From contig WRGP01000242.1 of the NCBI GenBank assembly GCA_009787135.1, positions 1 to 20,991 of the forward strand: DNA of 20,991 nt, written 5' to 3'. Position 1 is the stretch's first letter, and every line of letters starts with the position of its first letter. The notes below the pieces were generated by a model, which was not told the origin of the DNA, ran no database searches, and saw only the letters and a program-made list of their open reading frames with translations. Positions 7,743 through 14,245 of the stretch are shown here, in pieces. The stretch comes from Bacillota bacterium. Its GTDB lineage: Bacteria; Bacillota; Clostridia; Christensenellales; Aristaeellaceae. The position numbers were made by a program, and so were the translations under genes.

Positions 7743-7780
7743 CGAACGGACGAAAACCCTTCAGGATTTTCGTCCGTTCG
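7743..7780 (-). repeat. Perfect 14-bp hairpin in the rpmJ–rpsM spacer
   Basis: CGAACGGACGAAAA (7743-7756) is the exact complement of TTTTCGTCCGTTCG (7767-7780), with a 10-nt loop CCCTTCAGGA. On the minus strand the 3' arm starts UUUUCG, but no U-tract follows the stem, so it is not a canonical terminator. Confidence 0.8.
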
Positions 7781-7795
7781 GCATCCCCACGTGAT

Positions 7796-7878
7796 AAGGA
7801 TTCCTCACGGAATCCTTTGATGGCGCGCTTATCTTCCAACACGCGCCCCACCCTCAAACCCGCAGGTTTTCAAAGGAT
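7796..7878 (-). promoter_or_regulatory. Mutually exclusive RNA pairing element (possible attenuator/switch)
   Basis: In the minus-strand RNA, AUCCUUUGA (7878-7870) can pair over 9 bp with UCAAAGGAU (7820-7812). The latter overlaps the 5' arm of a second 9-bp hairpin, AAGGAUUCC-GUGA-GGAAUCCUU (7817-7796), capped by a GNRA-type tetraloop. The two helices cannot form together. This is the geometry of an antiterminator/terminator or a leader switch, but no ligand or target is visible and the function is inferred. Confidence 0.4.
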
Positions 7879-7932
7879 GGCGTTCCTTTCCCCTCCAAGC
7901 GCATGAACCGCGGCCCGCGCGTTTGTCCCTCT

Positions 7933-8046
7933 TTACCCCTGCTTCTGCTTGTGCTTTGGATTTTCACAAATAATCATAACGCGGCCCTTGCGCTTGATGA
8001 TCTTGCACTTTTCGCAAATGGGCTTCACGGACGGACGAACTTTCAT
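7933..8046 (-). CDS. rpmJ: Ribosomal protein bL36, zinc-binding form
   Basis: This is a 37-codon gene. The product starts MKVRPSVKPICEKCKIIKRK and ends ENPKHKQKQG. Cys11, Cys14, Cys27 and His32 form the L36 zinc ribbon. It is a small 50S protein that binds 23S rRNA. The ATG at 8046 is preceded by AGGAGGTTTTGACCT, and infA ends 36 nt upstream, the normal infA-rpmJ pairing. Downstream comes an abnormally long spacer before rpsM. Confidence 0.98.
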   Translation of the reverse strand: MKVRPSVKPICEKCKIIKRKGRVMIICENPKHKQKQG

Positions 8047-8082
8047 AGGTCAAAACCTCCTCGCGTTGATGGACAAACCCTG

Positions 8083-8304
8083 CTATCCTTTGCTTCGCCA
8101 AGTAATCCTGCCTCGGGTCAGATCATATGGCGAAAGCTCCATTGTCACCTTATCCCCCGGATAAATCCGGATGAAATTCATGCGCATCTTGCCAGAGATA
8201 TGCGCCATGATCAGATGGCCGTTGGCCAGCTTGACTTGGAACATGGCATTGGGCAACGCCTCCACGACGATGCCCTCCACCTCAATAACATCGCTTTTAG
8301 CCAA
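8083..8304 (-). CDS. infA: Translation initiation factor IF-1 (TTG start)
   Basis: This is a 73-residue S1/OB-fold protein: KSDVIEVEGIVVEALPNAMF at the start and HISGKMRMNFIRIYPGDKV (35-53) as the IF-1 signature. IF-1 binds the 30S A site and helps IF-2 and IF-3 in start-site selection. The start codon is TTG (8304-8302): GGGAGG lies 8 nt upstream, and this reading gives the canonical (M)AKSD N-terminus. No ATG or GTG gives a better fit. The KOW-protein gene stops 3 nt upstream, so translation is likely coupled. Confidence 0.97.
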   Translation of the reverse strand: MAKSDVIEVEGIVVEALPNAMFQVKLANGHLIMAHISGKMRMNFIRIYPGDKVTMELSPYDLTRGRITWRSKG

Positions 8305-8307
8305 ATC

Positions 8308-8586
8308 CTAATCCTCCCTTGGCGTCTTATCGCTCAGACACCTGCGAATTTCCGAATCAAGCGGTACTTTGCCATTCTTCAGTATTTCCGCAAGGCTGGG
8401 AAAAAATTCCTGCGTTGCCCGCAAATGCCGGTGCTTCTTTTTCTTGGGCGATTCGGCCTTGCGCAGGTCGCCGTCGGCGATATAGGCAAAGGTGCCGTCC
8501 ACCCTGAGCACCGCAAAACGGCGTCCGGCGTCGCGCCCCGCCTTGGACAGCGCCGCGCGGCCCGGCTCCAGTGGAATCTTGCGCAT
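8308..8586 (-). CDS. KOW-domain RNA-binding protein, L14e-like
   Basis: This is a 92-residue basic protein. Residues 7-57 resemble the KOW/L14e-type RNA-binding fold: LEPGRAALSKAGRDAGRRFA, then VLRVDGTFAYIADGDLRKAE and PKKKKHRHLR. The rest is a short polar tail. Genes of this type lie between map and infA in many Clostridia, and the place fits here: 2 nt after the map stop and 3 nt before infA. By family it probably binds rRNA or ribosomes; the precise role is not established. It could be a ribosome-associated auxiliary factor rather than a core ribosomal protein. Confidence 0.85.
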   Translation of the reverse strand: MRKIPLEPGRAALSKAGRDAGRRFAVLRVDGTFAYIADGDLRKAESPKKKKHRHLRATQEFFPSLAEILKNGKVPLDSEIRRCLSDKTPRED

Positions 8587-8588
8587 CC

Positions 8589-9341
8589 CTATGCTCCCAC
8601 CGCCTTCATCGTCAGCACCTCCGGCGCTCCATGGGTGATGAGGACAGTGTTCTCATAATGCGCGCTCAGGGAGCCGTCGAGGGTCTTCACATCCCATCCA
8701 TTTACCGTGACTTCGTATCCGCCCATATTGATCATGGGCTCAACGGCGAGCGTCATGCCAGGACGCAATCGCATGCCCCGGCCGGCTTCCCCAACATTGG
8801 ACACCTCCGGATCCTCGTGCATCGCCCGCCCAATGCCGTGCCCGCACAGCGCGCGCACCACGGAAAACCCTTCGGACTCCGCACAGGCCTGCACAGCATG
8901 ACCAATATCCCCCAGGCGGTTTCCCACTCTGCACTGCGCAAGCGCCTCAAAAAAACAGCGTTCCGCCACCGCGATGAGCCGCTCAGCTTCTTTGGAAATT
9001 CTGCCAACGGCTACCGTGCGCGCCATATCCGCCTGCCAGCCATCCAAGCTGATCGTGCAATCTAGCCCGATGATCGAACCTTCCAAAACCGGTTCGTCGC
9101 CCGGAATTCCGTGGACTACCACGCTGTTAACCGAGGTGCAGATGGAGGCCGGAAACCCCTTGTAGCCATAGGAGGACGGTACCGCGCCGGCGTCGCGTAT
9201 CATCTGATCCGCGATTTTGTTGAGATGGCCGGTGGTAACCCCCGGCAAAGCGGCCGAACAAACCGCCTCCATCACTCTTTCCAGCAGATGGCCGGCCGCG
9301 CGCATTTTCGCGGCTTGTTCAGCGGTTTTGAGGGTGATCAT
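8589..9341 (-). CDS. map: Methionine aminopeptidase, type I
   Basis: This 250-residue enzyme removes the N-terminal Met from nascent proteins. All expected residues of the pita-bread fold are in place: His77 (NSVVVHGIP), metal ligands Asp94 and Asp105 (GLDCTISLDGWQADMART), His168 (CGHGIGRAMHEDPEV), Glu201 (LAVEPM) and Glu230 (HYENTVLI). Spacing matches the E. coli enzyme. There is no N-terminal zinc-finger extension. The ATG at 9341 overlaps the adk stop by 4 nt (ATGA), indicating coupled translation. The order secY-adk-map links protein export, nucleotide metabolism and nascent-chain processing, as is usual in Firmicutes. Confidence 0.98.
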   Translation of the reverse strand: MITLKTAEQAAKMRAAGHLLERVMEAVCSAALPGVTTGHLNKIADQMIRDAGAVPSSYGYKGFPASICTSVNSVVVHGIPGDEPVLEGSIIGLDCTISLDGWQADMARTVAVGRISKEAERLIAVAERCFFEALAQCRVGNRLGDIGHAVQACAESEGFSVVRALCGHGIGRAMHEDPEVSNVGEAGRGMRLRPGMTLAVEPMINMGGYEVTVNGWDVKTLDGSLSAHYENTVLITHGAPEVLTMKAVGA

Positions 9342-9961
9342 TCCAGCGCCTTCCGCATGCGCTCCGCCACCTCTTCGACAGTGCCAAAAGAATCTACAGA
9401 GCGAAGAAGCCCTTTCCCGCTGTAGTATTCGATCAGCGGCTTGGTCTGTTGATGGTATACCCGCAACCGGTTTAGCACGGTTTCGGGCGCGTCGTCATCC
9501 CGCATCACCAGCGTGCCACCGCACGCCTGGCAGTCCGTACTGCCCTTCAGCCATTCCGTGTGCGATGTATAGCCGCAATCGGGGCATACCCTGCGCCCTT
9601 TCATGCGCTCCACAATCGCTTCGTCCGAAAGCACCAGGTTTAGCACCTTATCGATCTGCACGATCGACTCCAGCGCCTCAGCCTGCGCCCGTGTGCGCGG
9701 GAAGCCGTCAAAGATCACGCCGTCCTTGCAGTCGGCTTCTTTCAGCCGCTCGCGGATCATTTCAATGACAAGGCTGTCCGGCACGAGCTGGCCTGCTTCG
9801 ACAAAAGCCTTTGCCTCGCGTCCGAGCGCGGTGTCGCCCTTCATATGAGCGCGGAGCATATCCCCGGTCGAAAGGCGGGGAATGCCCTTGATCTCGCTGA
9901 CCTGGGCGGCGTGCGTCCCTTTTCCAGCCCCCGGCGGGCCAAGAAAAATAATGTTAGGCAT
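9338..9961 (-). CDS. adk: Adenylate kinase with zinc-binding LID
   Basis: This is a 207-residue enzyme for ATP + AMP = 2 ADP in the cytoplasm. The P-loop is GPPGAGKGT (8-16), FDGFPRT is at 84-90, and the LID carries CPDC (126-129) and CQAC (144-147), the four-Cys structural zinc site common in Gram-positive Adk. I chose ATG 9961 because the SD GAGGG lies 9 nt upstream and MPNIIFLGPPGAGKG matches family N-termini. The in-frame ATG at 9967 would be only 3 nt from that SD. The secY stop is 17 nt upstream, and the 3' end overlaps map by 4 nt. Confidence 0.98.
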   Translation of the reverse strand: MPNIIFLGPPGAGKGTHAAQVSEIKGIPRLSTGDMLRAHMKGDTALGREAKAFVEAGQLVPDSLVIEMIRERLKEADCKDGVIFDGFPRTRAQAEALESIVQIDKVLNLVLSDEAIVERMKGRRVCPDCGYTSHTEWLKGSTDCQACGGTLVMRDDDAPETVLNRLRVYHQQTKPLIEYYSGKGLLRSVDSFGTVEEVAERMRKALE

Positions 9962-9978
9962 GCGCATTCACCCTCTCA

Positions 9979-11250
9979 TCATAGAAAGCCCTTGTAGTGG
10001 CGCATCAGCATCTGGCTTTCCAGTTGACGCGTCGTTTCAAGGGAAACGGATACCGCGATCAGCAGGGAACTGGCCGCAAACGGCAGCCGAATGCCGCCCA
10101 GCAGCGTTACGGCGGTCGGGATGGTCGCCAGCACCGCAAGGAACACGCCGCCAAAGAGCGTAATGCGGCTGGATATTCTCGCGAGATAATCGCTTGTTGG
10201 CTTGCCCTGGCGGATGCCTGGAATGGTCCCGCCGTTTTGCTGCATGTTCTTGGCGACATCAATGGGGTTAAAGGAGATGCTGGCATAGAAATAAGCAAAG
10301 AAGATGATCATTACCGCCAGCACCATGAAATACCAAATCCCGTTCATGAAGGAATGATTCCACCAGTCAGCCAAGCCGCTATTGGGCCAAAACGCCATAA
10401 TGGTGCCGGGGAACTGCATAATGGAATAGGCGAAAATGAGCGGCAGCACGCCCGAAGCGTTGACCTTCATCGGGATGTGCGTGCTCTGACCGCCATACAT
10501 CTTGCGGCCTACCATGCGCTTTGCGTACTGTACCGGCACGCGCCGCTCCCCCATGTCCACATACGTAACCGCCGTAACCATGATAAGGATGCCGACGATA
10601 ATCATCACGGCCGTGACGATCGCGCTCACTGTAACGGTGGCGGCTGTAAATAGAGACGCGATGCCGGCGCTCGCCCAAGTGAACAGCGATCCGATGATAC
10701 CCGCGAAAATCAGCAGGGAAATGCCGTTTCCGATGCCGTTTTCCGTAATGCGCTCGCCGATCCACATGGCCAGCGTCGTGCCCGCAGCCATGGAAATGCC
10801 GATGACGCAGGAGGTAAAGAACCTGCCGCCAAACGCGTCCGCGCGCAGCGCGCCCAAACCGACCACAAGGCCAACCGCCTGAACGAAGCCCAGCACAACG
10901 GTAACATACCGCGTAATCTGCGCGATCTTCTTGCGGCCTTCCTCGCCTTCCTTCTGCAGGTTCTCCAGATACGGAATCGCGACCGTCAGCAGCTGCATGA
11001 TAATCGACGCGTTGATATACGGCGTAATGCCCATCGCCATGATGGTCATGTTCGAGAAGTTGCCGCCCGTCATGGAGCTCATGAAGCCCAGCAGGGAATA
11101 CTTTTCTATTTCGGACGCCACCCGCGCCACGTCAATACCCGCGACCGGTATCACGCCGGCCAACCGATAGAGCAGCAACATGAAAATCGTATAGACGATC
11201 TTCTTGCGGAGCTCCTCAATCCGCCATGCATTGCGAAGCGTTTGAAACAT
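9979..11250 (-). CDS. secY: Preprotein translocase subunit SecY
   Basis: This 423-residue protein forms the central pore of the Sec channel, with about ten membrane helices. MFQTLRNAWRIEELRKKIVY is the usual N-terminus. The plug region is GNFSNMTIMAMGITPYINAS (63-82), and LQKEGEEGRKKI is the cytoplasmic loop after TM2. The conserved arginine loops and the FNPIDVAKNMQQNGGTIPG stretch are present. I chose ATG 11250: GAGGTGG lies 6 nt upstream and it starts 1 nt after the rplO stop. The in-frame start at 11277 would overlap rplO by 26 nt and add nine atypical residues. Confidence 0.98.
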   Translation of the reverse strand: MFQTLRNAWRIEELRKKIVYTIFMLLLYRLAGVIPVAGIDVARVASEIEKYSLLGFMSSMTGGNFSNMTIMAMGITPYINASIIMQLLTVAIPYLENLQKEGEEGRKKIAQITRYVTVVLGFVQAVGLVVGLGALRADAFGGRFFTSCVIGISMAAGTTLAMWIGERITENGIGNGISLLIFAGIIGSLFTWASAGIASLFTAATVTVSAIVTAVMIIVGILIMVTAVTYVDMGERRVPVQYAKRMVGRKMYGGQSTHIPMKVNASGVLPLIFAYSIMQFPGTIMAFWPNSGLADWWNHSFMNGIWYFMVLAVMIIFFAYFYASISFNPIDVAKNMQQNGGTIPGIRQGKPTSDYLARISSRITLFGGVFLAVLATIPTAVTLLGGIRLPFAASSLLIAVSVSLETTRQLESQMLMRHYKGFL

Positions 11251-11251
11251 G

Positions 11252-11692
11252 TCAAACCACCTCGGCTTTCCCGCCAATGGCCTCGATCTTTTCTTTGGCC
11301 GCTCTCGTAAACTTGGCTGCCTTCACGGTCAATTTCTTGGTCATATCGCCATTGCCCAGCACTTTGAGACCATCGAGCGGCTTCTTGACCAGGCCCATTT
11401 TCATCAGGTCGAAGACGTCCACCGTCGCGCCGTCGTCGAACACTTCCAGCGCCGATACGTTCACCAGGGCGTATTCCTTCCTGAAGATATTGGTAAATCC
11501 GCGCTTGGGTATGCGACGGACAAGCGGCAGCTGGCCGCCCTCAAAGTACGCGCCCTTGCCGTGGCCGCTGCGCGCCTTTTGACCCTTGTGGCCCTTGCCG
11601 CTTGTCTTGCCAAGTCCGGACCCTGTGCCGCGGCCAAGGCGCTTCTTTGCCGTGACCGAACCGGGCGCGGGAGACAATTCATGTAGTTTCAT
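11252..11692 (-). CDS. rplO: Ribosomal protein uL15
   Basis: This is 146-residue L15 of the 50S subunit. The Gly/Lys-rich N-terminal arm RLGRGTGSGLGKTSGKGHKG (18-37), then RSGHGKGAYFEGGQLPLVRR, is diagnostic. This arm threads through 23S rRNA. The globular C-terminal half ends KEKIEAIGGKAEVV. The ATG at 11692 is preceded by AGGAGG with a 7-nt spacer. The gene lies 12 nt after rpmD and 1 nt before secY, the standard spc-operon order. Confidence 0.99.
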   Translation of the reverse strand: MKLHELSPAPGSVTAKKRLGRGTGSGLGKTSGKGHKGQKARSGHGKGAYFEGGQLPLVRRIPKRGFTNIFRKEYALVNVSALEVFDDGATVDVFDLMKMGLVKKPLDGLKVLGNGDMTKKLTVKAAKFTRAAKEKIEAIGGKAEVV

Positions 11693-11704
11693 CTGGCTGC
11701 CTCC

Positions 11705-11890
11705 TTATTGGTCAATCTCTTCCACGGCGACCATGTGCTGGACGACGAAGATCATGCCGCGGATGGTGGGATTGTCCTCATGCACAACGCTGTGCCGCAT
11801 TTTATGAAGGCCCAACGCCTCTATGGTGCGCTTATGCTTCATAAGGCTGGCGATAGGCGATTTTACAAGCGTGATCTTTAGCTTCTTCAT
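11705..11890 (-). CDS. rpmD: Ribosomal protein uL30
   Basis: This is 61-residue L30: MKKLKITLVKSPIASLMKHK starts it and ALGLHKMRHSVVHEDNPTIR is the core signature. It is a small 50S protein present in most but not all bacteria. The SD before ATG 11890 is a run of six G (AAGGGGGG, 9 nt spacing) rather than AGGAGG, so pairing to the anti-SD would use a G-U wobble. It lies 15 nt downstream of rpsE and 12 nt upstream of rplO. Confidence 0.98.
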   Translation of the reverse strand: MKKLKITLVKSPIASLMKHKRTIEALGLHKMRHSVVHEDNPTIRGMIFVVQHMVAVEEIDQ

Positions 11891-11905
11891 CTCTTCCAGC
11901 CCCCC

Positions 11906-12493
11906 TTAGCCCAACAGCTCTTCCACGGTCTTGCCGCGAAGCTTGGCGATCTGCTCGGCGCTGCGCAACTGCGACAGCCCCTCCAGGGTTGCCTTGACCA
12001 TGTTGATCGGATTGGACGTGCCATAGGACTTGGTGCGGATGTCCTTGATCCCGCACAGCTCCAGCACGGCGCGCGCGGGCCCTCCCGCGATGACGCCGGT
12101 GCCCTCCGGCGCGGGGAGCAAAAGCACCTTGCCCGTGCCATAGTGCCCGACCGCTTCATGGGGGATCGTCGTATCCTTAAACGGCACGGTGATCAGGCGC
12201 TTTTTCGCCGCCTCGACCGCCTTGCGAATGGCCTCGGGGATTTCCGTAGCCTTGCCCATGCCGCAGCCTACGCGGCCCTTCTCATCGCCGATTACGACCA
12301 GCGCGGAGAAGCGGAAGTTGCGGCCGCCCTTGACGACCTTGGTGACGCGGTTCACATTCACCAGCTTCTCTTTAAACTCCGGCGGCTCCTCGTTGCGGTC
12401 CCGGCGGTCACGATCCCTGCGCCCTCTGTCGTCCCTGCGCGGCGGACGATTGCCATCCCTGGGACCCCGTTGATTTTGCGTATTTTCCATCAT
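11906..12493 (-). CDS. rpsE: Ribosomal protein uS5 with Arg/Asp-rich N-terminal extension
   Basis: This is 195-residue S5. The conserved body starts near residue 40 (EKLVNVNRVTKVVKGGRNFR) with the double-stranded RNA-binding fold, then GCGMGKATEIPEAIRKA and GTGVIAGGPARAVLELCG in the C-terminal domain. S5 lies at the mRNA entry and contributes to decoding accuracy. Residues 9-37 are a low-complexity extension of Arg, Asp and Pro not found in E. coli S5, probably disordered. The ATG at 12493 overlaps the last base of the rplR stop (TGATG); a second ATG follows directly, so the start could be one codon later. Confidence 0.98.
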   Translation of the reverse strand: MMENTQNQRGPRDGNRPPRRDDRGRRDRDRRDRNEEPPEFKEKLVNVNRVTKVVKGGRNFRFSALVVIGDEKGRVGCGMGKATEIPEAIRKAVEAAKKRLITVPFKDTTIPHEAVGHYGTGKVLLLPAPEGTGVIAGGPARAVLELCGIKDIRTKSYGTSNPINMVKATLEGLSQLRSAEQIAKLRGKTVEELLG

Positions 12494-12861
12494 CAGAACT
12501 CCAATCCGGCTTCTCTCGCGCCCTCGGCTACGGCCTGCACGCGGCCCGTATACACGTAGCCGCCCCGGTCGAACACAACGGACTTGAAGCCTGCCTGCAG
12601 CGCGCGTTCGCCAATCGTCTTCCCGACCAGCTTCGCGGCGCTCTTTTTACCTTCCTGGGAAAACTGGCCCCGAATGGCGGGATCCAGCGTGGAGGCGGAT
12701 ACCAGCGTTACACCCTTCGCGTCATCAATGAGCTGCGCATAGATATGCTTCAGGCTGCGAAACACGCAGAGCCTGGGCATCTCGGGCGTGCCGGTGATCT
12801 TTTGCCGGACGCGCTCGTGACGGATCTTGCGAACCTCATTTTTGTCCTTTTTCTTGAACAT
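12493..12861 (-). CDS. rplR: Ribosomal protein uL18
   Basis: This is 122-residue L18, which binds 5S rRNA together with L5 and L25-type proteins. Signatures are RHERVRQKITGTPEMPRLCV (14-33), FRSLKHIYAQLIDD, and the C-terminal VVFDRGGYVYTGRVQAVAEG ending AREAGLEF. The ATG at 12861 is preceded by AAAGGGAG. It lies 22 nt after rplF and overlaps rpsE by one base. Confidence 0.99.
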   Translation of the reverse strand: MFKKKDKNEVRKIRHERVRQKITGTPEMPRLCVFRSLKHIYAQLIDDAKGVTLVSASTLDPAIRGQFSQEGKKSAAKLVGKTIGERALQAGFKSVVFDRGGYVYTGRVQAVAEGAREAGLEF

Positions 12862-12883
12862 TCGCGCTCACTCCCTTTCTCCT

Positions 12884-13423
12884 TTATTTGCCGGACTTGC
12901 CTTCCTTGCGGCGGATGTGCTCGTTTTCGTACTTGATGCCCTTGCCCAAGTACGGCTCGGGCTTACGGATCTTGCGGATATCCGCGGCCAGGTTGCCAAC
13001 CTGCTGCTTGTTGATGCCCTTGACGACGATCCTGGTCGGGGCCGGCGTCTCAAACTGAATGTCCTTGGGCGCCTTGAGCACAACAGGGTGGCTAAAGCCG
13101 ATGTTGATCGTGAGCGTGTCGCCCTGCGCCTGAGCGCGGTATCCGGTGCCGACCATCTCCAGCGTCTTGGAGAAGCCGTCCGTCACGCCGACCACCAGGT
13201 TGTTGACCAGCGCACGGTACAGGCCGTGCATGGCCTTATGCGGTTTGGAGTCCGTGGGACGGGTCAGAATCAGGCATCCCTTTTCCTCTTTGATCTGGAT
13301 GCCGCCCTTCACCCGCTCGGACAGGGCGCCTTTGGGCCCCTTGACCGTCACGGTGTTGTCCTCGGCGATGTCTACCTTGACGCCCGCCGGGATTGGAATG
13401 GGCAATTTGCCAATACGAGACAT
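12884..13423 (-). CDS. rplF: Ribosomal protein uL6
   Basis: This is 179-residue L6, two tandem copies of the same alpha/beta fold. MSRIGKLPIPIPAGVKVDIA opens the protein and VKGPKGALSE follows. The second domain ends with the KPEPYLGKGIKYENEHIRRK signature. L6 sits near the GTPase-associated centre of the 50S. The ATG at 13423 follows AAGGAGGATACAC. Upstream is a 210-nt spacer, long for the rpsH–rplF junction. Confidence 0.99.
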   Translation of the reverse strand: MSRIGKLPIPIPAGVKVDIAEDNTVTVKGPKGALSERVKGGIQIKEEKGCLILTRPTDSKPHKAMHGLYRALVNNLVVGVTDGFSKTLEMVGTGYRAQAQGDTLTINIGFSHPVVLKAPKDIQFETPAPTRIVVKGINKQQVGNLAADIRKIRKPEPYLGKGIKYENEHIRRKEGKSGK

Positions 13424-13633
13424 GTGTATCCTCCTTGCGGAATAGCCCTTTCCGGCGCTTGAGGCCGGAGGCCCTACCGGTTATGGAATGGTGGCGCCAG
13501 GGGACTCCGCCCCCGACTAAGGGGTAAATACCTCTATCGCGCGCAATCAAGATTCTGACACGGCAATGCCGAAACGCGGGAAATCCCCCGGGCGCGGTTC
13601 AAGAGGCAGAGCGCTTTGCGCGCCCCCGCCGCC
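13424..13633 (-). other. Gene-free rpsH–rplF spacer with short inverted repeats
   Basis: I find no plausible gene here. It contains TCCGG/CCGGA (13451-13455 with 13465-13469, 9-nt loop), the palindrome TGGCGCCA (13492-13499), CGGCAATGCCG (13561-13571), and three 4-nt blocks, GGGG (13500-13503), CCCC (13511-13514) and GGGG (13521-13524), that could pair in two alternative ways. The stems are short and could be chance in such GC-rich DNA. Only the rplF SD at the downstream end is a confident signal. Confidence 0.45.
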
Positions 13634-14029
13634 CTACCATATATACGCCAGCACTTCCCCGCCGACCGCCCTTTTGCGGGCCTCCTTGTCGGTCATAACG
13701 CCCTGGGGCGTGGAGATGATGGCCGTGCCAAGCCCCCCCAGCACCTTGGGGATCTCGTTGCACTTGGCGTACACGCGCAGGCCGGGGCGGCTGATGCGCT
13801 TAAGCCCTACAATGACCGGCCGCTTGCCCGTGTATTTCAGCGTCACACGGATGCTGCCCTGCACGCCGTCATGGAAAAACTCGACATTCTTGACAAACCC
13901 CTCCGACAAGAGGAGCTTCGCGATAGACTTTTTCATGTTTGAGGCCGGGATGCTTACGTTGTCATGTCCAGCAATCTGCGCGTTTCGGATTCTGGTCAGC
14001 ATATCGGCGATGGGATCGTTCACGTACAT
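13634..14029 (-). CDS. rpsH: Ribosomal protein uS8
   Basis: This is 131-residue S8, a primary 16S rRNA binder. DPIADMLTRIRNAQIAGHDN (5-24) begins the N-terminal domain, and STPQGVMTDKEARKRAVGGE, then VLAYIW, is the invariant C-terminus. The ATG at 14029 is preceded by GGAGGTTAGGAA. In E. coli S8 represses the spc operon by binding near the L5 start. No such site was identified here by eye. It lies 13 nt after rpsZ. Confidence 0.99.
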   Translation of the reverse strand: MYVNDPIADMLTRIRNAQIAGHDNVSIPASNMKKSIAKLLLSEGFVKNVEFFHDGVQGSIRVTLKYTGKRPVIVGLKRISRPGLRVYAKCNEIPKVLGGLGTAIISTPQGVMTDKEARKRAVGGEVLAYIW

Positions 14030-14042
14030 TTCCTAACCTCCT

Positions 14043-14228
14043 TTACCAGCTCGCCTTGCGGACACCGGGGATGTGGCCGGCGTACGCCAGCTCACGGAAG
14101 CAAATGCGGCACACGCCGTACTTGCGCAATACCGCGTGCGGACGCCCGCACAGGCGGCAACGCGTGTAGGCCCTGGTGGAGAACTTGGCCGGGCGTTGCT
14201 GTTTGATCTTCATGCTTGTCTTCGCCAT
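14043..14228 (-). CDS. rpsZ: Ribosomal protein uS14, zinc-binding short form (type Z)
   Basis: This is 61-residue S14 of the zinc-containing C+ class. Two CXXC pairs are visible, CRLC (24-27) and CRIC (40-43), and the end is ELAYAGHIPGVRKASW. The long zinc-free form has about 100 residues, so the short type is certain. It sits in the 30S head. The SD is GGAGGGAGGATAAGGAT directly before ATG 14228. The gene lies between rplE and rpsH as usual. Confidence 0.99.
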   Translation of the reverse strand: MAKTSMKIKQQRPAKFSTRAYTRCRLCGRPHAVLRKYGVCRICFRELAYAGHIPGVRKASW

Positions 14229-14245
14229 ATCCTTATCCTCCCTCC

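Larger units (their letters stand above)
7433..7932 (-). other. 500-nt structured, gene-free spacer between rpmJ and rpsM
   Basis: No reading frame here has a convincing start, SD and recognisable product. The spacer is packed with inverted repeats. In minus-strand order they are: a 9-nt arm at 7878-7870, a hairpin at 7796-7817, a 14-bp hairpin at 7743-7780, a CGGCCG/CGGCCG hairpin at 7694-7711 and a 12-bp palindrome GCGGGGCCCCGC at 7593-7604. A weak -10-like TATAGA occurs near 7480 on the minus strand without a good -35. It could be an r-protein mRNA leader, a processing region, or an inserted interspersed repeat. The window alone cannot decide. Confidence 0.6.

Noticed and set aside
7618..7857. 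Minus-strand 79-codon frame in the rpmJ–rpsM spacer
   Set aside because: It has no good SD and reads straight through two perfect hairpins. The charged, low-complexity translation looks like translated repeat DNA.
7511..7906. Plus-strand 131-codon frame in the same spacer
   Set aside because: Pro/Arg/Ser-rich translation of GC-rich DNA, opposite to the direction of the operon, with no SD.
13561..13633. tRNA-like segment (GGTTCAAG) in the rpsH–rplF spacer
   Set aside because: No cloverleaf with acceptor, D and anticodon arms can be built around it.
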